Assembly (NCBI GenBank): GCA_018691945.1
Contig: JABHJJ010000023.1
Coordinates: 1 to 7,292 of the forward strand
Direction of reading: 5' to 3'
Source of the DNA: Candidatus Nitrosopelagicus sp.
Lineage (GTDB): Archaea; Thermoproteota; Nitrososphaeria; Nitrososphaerales; Nitrosopumilaceae
DNA: 7,292 bases
Part shown: positions 5,275 to 7,292 of the stretch, piece after piece
How positions within the stretch are numbered: the stretch's first letter is position 1
How the letters are laid out: each line of letters begins with the position of its first letter
The notes under the pieces: model-generated
The model's database searches: none
What the model saw: the letters and a program-made list of their open reading frames with translations, nothing else
Told to the model about the DNA's origin: nothing
Program-made: the position numbers and the translations under genes

Positions 5275-6108
5275 ATGGAAAAGATTGCAGTAGTTACAGG
5301 TAGTTCAAGTGGAATTGGATTTGAAACGTCCCTTGCACTATCTAGAGAAGGCTATTTTACATATGCAACTATGAGAAATTTGGAAAAGGCAGATGTGATA
5401 AAGAAGATTGCAAAAGATGAAGGATTACCACTGAAAGTAATAGAACTTGATGTGGATGATGAGAATTCAACAGAAGAGGCAATCAAATTAATTATTGAAG
5501 AAAAACAAAGAATAGATGTTTTAGTTAACAATGCAGGATGGGGAATATGGGGAACCGCAGAGGATGTTTCACTAGAAGAGTTTCGAGAGCAATTTGAGAC
5601 AAACTTTTTTTCAGTTGTAAGAATGATTCAGAAAGTTTCACCGATAATGAGAAAGCAAGGTTCAGGTAACATAGTTAACATTAGTTCTGTTGCAGGAAGA
5701 ATAGGATTTCCAGTTTCAACTGCGTACATTAGTTCAAAATTTGCTTTAGAAGGACTCTCAGAATGTTTAAGATTTGAACTTGGACAATTTGGGATAAATG
5801 TAATAATTATCGAACCAGGAGTAATCAAAACAAACTTTTTTGATTCAATGAAAACTGCTAAAAAAGCAGATGAAAGTGACGTTTACAGAGATATTACACT
5901 GAAAGTTATTTCAGGAGTAAAGATGATGGCAGAAATGGGAACTCCCCCAAAAGAAGTTGCAAACGTTATCATCAATTCAATAAAAGAAGAAAAACCACTT
6001 CCAAGATATGTAGTAGGTAATGACGCAGCGATGTTTTTAGAAGCCAAAAAGATGAAAACAGATATTGAATTCGAGAATTATCTGAAAAAGGAATTGTACG
6101 GGGAATAA
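5275..6108 (+). CDS. Classical short-chain dehydrogenase/reductase (SDR)
   Basis: A 277-residue cytoplasmic NAD(P)(H)-dependent oxidoreductase with the complete classical SDR motif set. The cofactor-binding TGSSSGIG is at 8-15, the acidic adenine contact LDVDD at 58-62 and NNAG at 85-88. The catalytic tetrad is Asn110, Ser138, Tyr151 and Lys155 (YISSK), followed by the nicotinamide-side PG at 181-182 and a T at 186. Arg34 after the second strand (MRNLEK) favours NADP(H), as in classical SDRs with a basic residue there, though this is inference. Length is slightly above the 250-residue norm because of a C-terminal extension (about 215-277), as in retinol- or 17-beta-hydroxysteroid-dehydrogenase-like SDRs. 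The substrate is unknown. An upstream ATG at 5254 is followed by an in-frame TGA, and the one at 5261 is out of frame, so 5275 is the start. The topoisomerase gene follows after 64 bases with its own probable promoter. Confidence 0.93.
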   Translation: MEKIAVVTGSSSGIGFETSLALSREGYFTYATMRNLEKADVIKKIAKDEGLPLKVIELDVDDENSTEEAIKLIIEEKQRIDVLVNNAGWGIWGTAEDVSLEEFREQFETNFFSVVRMIQKVSPIMRKQGSGNIVNISSVAGRIGFPVSTAYISSKFALEGLSECLRFELGQFGINVIIIEPGVIKTNFFDSMKTAKKADESDVYRDITLKVISGVKMMAEMGTPPKEVANVIINSIKEEKPLPRYVVGNDAAMFLEAKKMKTDIEFENYLKKELYGE

Positions 6109-6118
6109 TCTAGATTAG

Positions 6119-6126
6119 AATATATA
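6119..6126 (+). promoter_or_regulatory. TATA-like box of the topoisomerase gene
   Basis: AATATATA is centred about 50 bases before the ATG at 6173. If functional it would give a leader of about 25 bases rather than a leaderless mRNA, unlike most genes in this window. No better-placed box is visible. Confidence 0.3.
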
Positions 6127-6172
6127 CGCCAAAGATTGATTTTTGTCAAAGTCCGAAAAATTGTGAATTATA

Positions 6173-7292
6173 ATGAAATGGAAGAGATTAGAACATAACG
6201 GAATACTTTTTCCACCAGATTTTGAGACAAAGAAAATCAAAATTAAGATCAATGGAGAAAGTGTAGATTTAGACATCATACAAGAAGAGATGATTTACCA
6301 ATGGGCAAAGAAGAAAGATACACCGTATGCACAAGACAAAATTTTTCAAAAGAATTTTGTTGCTGATTTTGTAAAAACATTTGGCAGTAAATATAAAAAA
6401 TTAGAACTAGTAGATATTGATTTTCGAAATGCGTTTAGTCTAGTAGATAAAGAAAAAGATGCAAAAGAGCTTCTCACAAAAGAAGAAAAAAAGGCACTTG
6501 CTCTAAAACGTAAAGAATTGAGAGAGGAGATGAAAGAAAAGTTTGGAAAAGGCAAGATGGATGGCAAAGAAGTTGAAATTGCCAACTACATGGCAGAACC
6601 ACCTGGTATCTTCATAGGAAGAGGAGAACACCCTCTGCGTGGCAAATGGAAACCAAAAGTTACATCAAAAGATGTCACCTTAAACTTGGGTAAAGAAGCA
6701 AAAGTTCCAAAAGGAGATTGGGGAAAAATTGTTCATGATAAAGAATCAATGTGGATGGCAAGTTGGACAGATTATCTAACACAAAAAAGAAAATATGTGT
6801 GGTTAGCAGATACAGCTGGAATAAAGCAGGATAGAGACAAGGCAAAATATGATAAAGCAAAGATGCTTGCAGGAGAAATTGAAACTGTAAAGAATAAAAT
6901 TGTCAAAGACATGGGAAATAAGGATGCAAAAGTTAGAAGAATATCTACAGTGTGCTGGCTAATCTATCGTACTGCAATGAGAGTAGGGGATGAAAAGGAT
7001 CCAGAAGAAGCAGATACAGTTGGAGCAACTACACTAAGAAAAGAACATGTTACATTAACATCAGATACAATAAAATTTGATTTTCTTGGAAAAGATAGTG
7101 TAAGATGGCAAGAGACAGTCCCAGCAGTTGGAAATGATAAACAATTTCATGAAAATCTTAAAGAATTAACATTAAAGATTGAAGGGACTGATGAAATTTT
7201 TGGTAATTTAACATCAAGAGATGTTAATGATTACTATAAGACCGTTGTAAATGGATTAACTGCAAAAGTTTTCAGAACATTTAGTGCATCTA
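6173..7292 (+). CDS. topIB: DNA topoisomerase IB, eukaryote-type (5' part, cut by window edge)
   Basis: The open frame runs 373 codons from ATG to the window end without a stop. The product relaxes DNA supercoils by transient single-strand nicking through a 3'-phosphotyrosine. The N-terminal WKRLEHNGILFPPDF (residues 3-17) and the DNA-binding core segment PPGIFIGRGEHPLRGKWK (143-160) match the core of eukaryotic topoisomerase I. The catalytic domain shows Arg270 in TAMRVGDEK, Lys307 in FDFLGKDSVRW and Arg368 in AKVFRTFSAS, equivalent to human Arg488, Lys532 and Arg590. The remaining His and the catalytic Tyr would lie downstream, outside the window. The long charged N-terminal extension of eukaryotic enzymes is absent. 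A lysine- and glutamate-rich helical segment occupies about 92-130. The start is fixed by an in-frame TGA at 6164-6166, nine bases before the ATG. Eukaryote-like topoisomerase IB is a known marker of Thaumarchaeota among archaea. Confidence 0.95.
   Translation, partial: MKWKRLEHNGILFPPDFETKKIKIKINGESVDLDIIQEEMIYQWAKKKDTPYAQDKIFQKNFVADFVKTFGSKYKKLELVDIDFRNAFSLVDKEKDAKELLTKEEKKALALKRKELREEMKEKFGKGKMDGKEVEIANYMAEPPGIFIGRGEHPLRGKWKPKVTSKDVTLNLGKEAKVPKGDWGKIVHDKESMWMASWTDYLTQKRKYVWLADTAGIKQDRDKAKYDKAKMLAGEIETVKNKIVKDMGNKDAKVRRISTVCWLIYRTAMRVGDEKDPEEADTVGATTLRKEHVTLTSDTIKFDFLGKDSVRWQETVPAVGNDKQFHENLKELTLKIEGTDEIFGNLTSRDVNDYYKTVVNGLTAKVFRTFSAS

Noticed and set aside
5628..5828. Minus-strand reading frame of 66 codons
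   Set aside because: It is opposite the SDR catalytic region, which has full family motifs.
6346..6860. Two minus-strand frames of 79 and 61 codons
   Set aside because: Both are antisense to topoisomerase IB. The Ser/Phe/Leu-rich products mirror Lys/Glu-rich sense codons.
1..7292. CRISPR array, insertion sequence, attachment site, tRNA or rRNA
   Set aside because: No regularly spaced direct repeats, transposase-like frame, terminal inverted repeats, target duplications or tRNA-like cloverleaf were seen on either strand.

Overview
The window looks like a piece of an ammonia-oxidising archaeon (Thaumarchaeota/Nitrososphaerota, Nitrosopumilus-like). The sequence is AT-rich and gene-dense. It carries an archaeal 20S proteasome alpha subunit and the 5' part of a eukaryote-type topoisomerase IB, a combination known as a thaumarchaeal trait. 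Most genes lack a Shine-Dalgarno site and instead have an AT-rich TATA-like box about 22-32 bases before the start codon, as expected for leaderless archaeal mRNAs. The lineage call is inferred from gene content, not from a database match.

Layout. 1-101 (-): the first 33 codons of a Glu/Leu/Phe/Val dehydrogenase, with a TTG start. 102-187: a divergent promoter region with a perfect 19-base palindrome beside the dehydrogenase TATA box. 188-1066 (+): an extended-SDR sugar-epimerase-like protein whose catalytic Tyr and Lys are replaced. 1128-1853 (+): proteasome alpha, psmA. 1904-2593 (+) and 2590-3747 (+): a UbiE/MenG-type methyltransferase and an MFS transporter that share an ATGA overlap and so form a translationally coupled pair. 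3772-4140 (+): a TatA-family translocase subunit. 4137-4928 (-): a stand-alone beta-class DNA methyltransferase whose stop codon overlaps the tatA stop. 4985-5179 (-): a small, very basic conserved-looking protein of unknown function, followed by a stem-loop plus T-rich tract. 5275-6108 (+): a classical SDR oxidoreductase with an intact active site. 6173-7292 (+): topoisomerase IB, running off the window end.

Most of this is housekeeping: protein turnover, quinone or lipid methylation, protein export, DNA topology and nitrogen metabolism. The DNA methyltransferase is the most accessory-looking gene. I found no CRISPR array, insertion sequence, tRNA, rRNA or defence cluster, and no convincing sign of a wholly new multi-gene system. 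The best leads are the palindromic candidate operator at 112-130, the degenerate SDR active site, the orphan methyltransferase and the small basic protein. No stretch over 300 bases lacks a gene; the longest gaps are about 60-95 bases and hold promoters.
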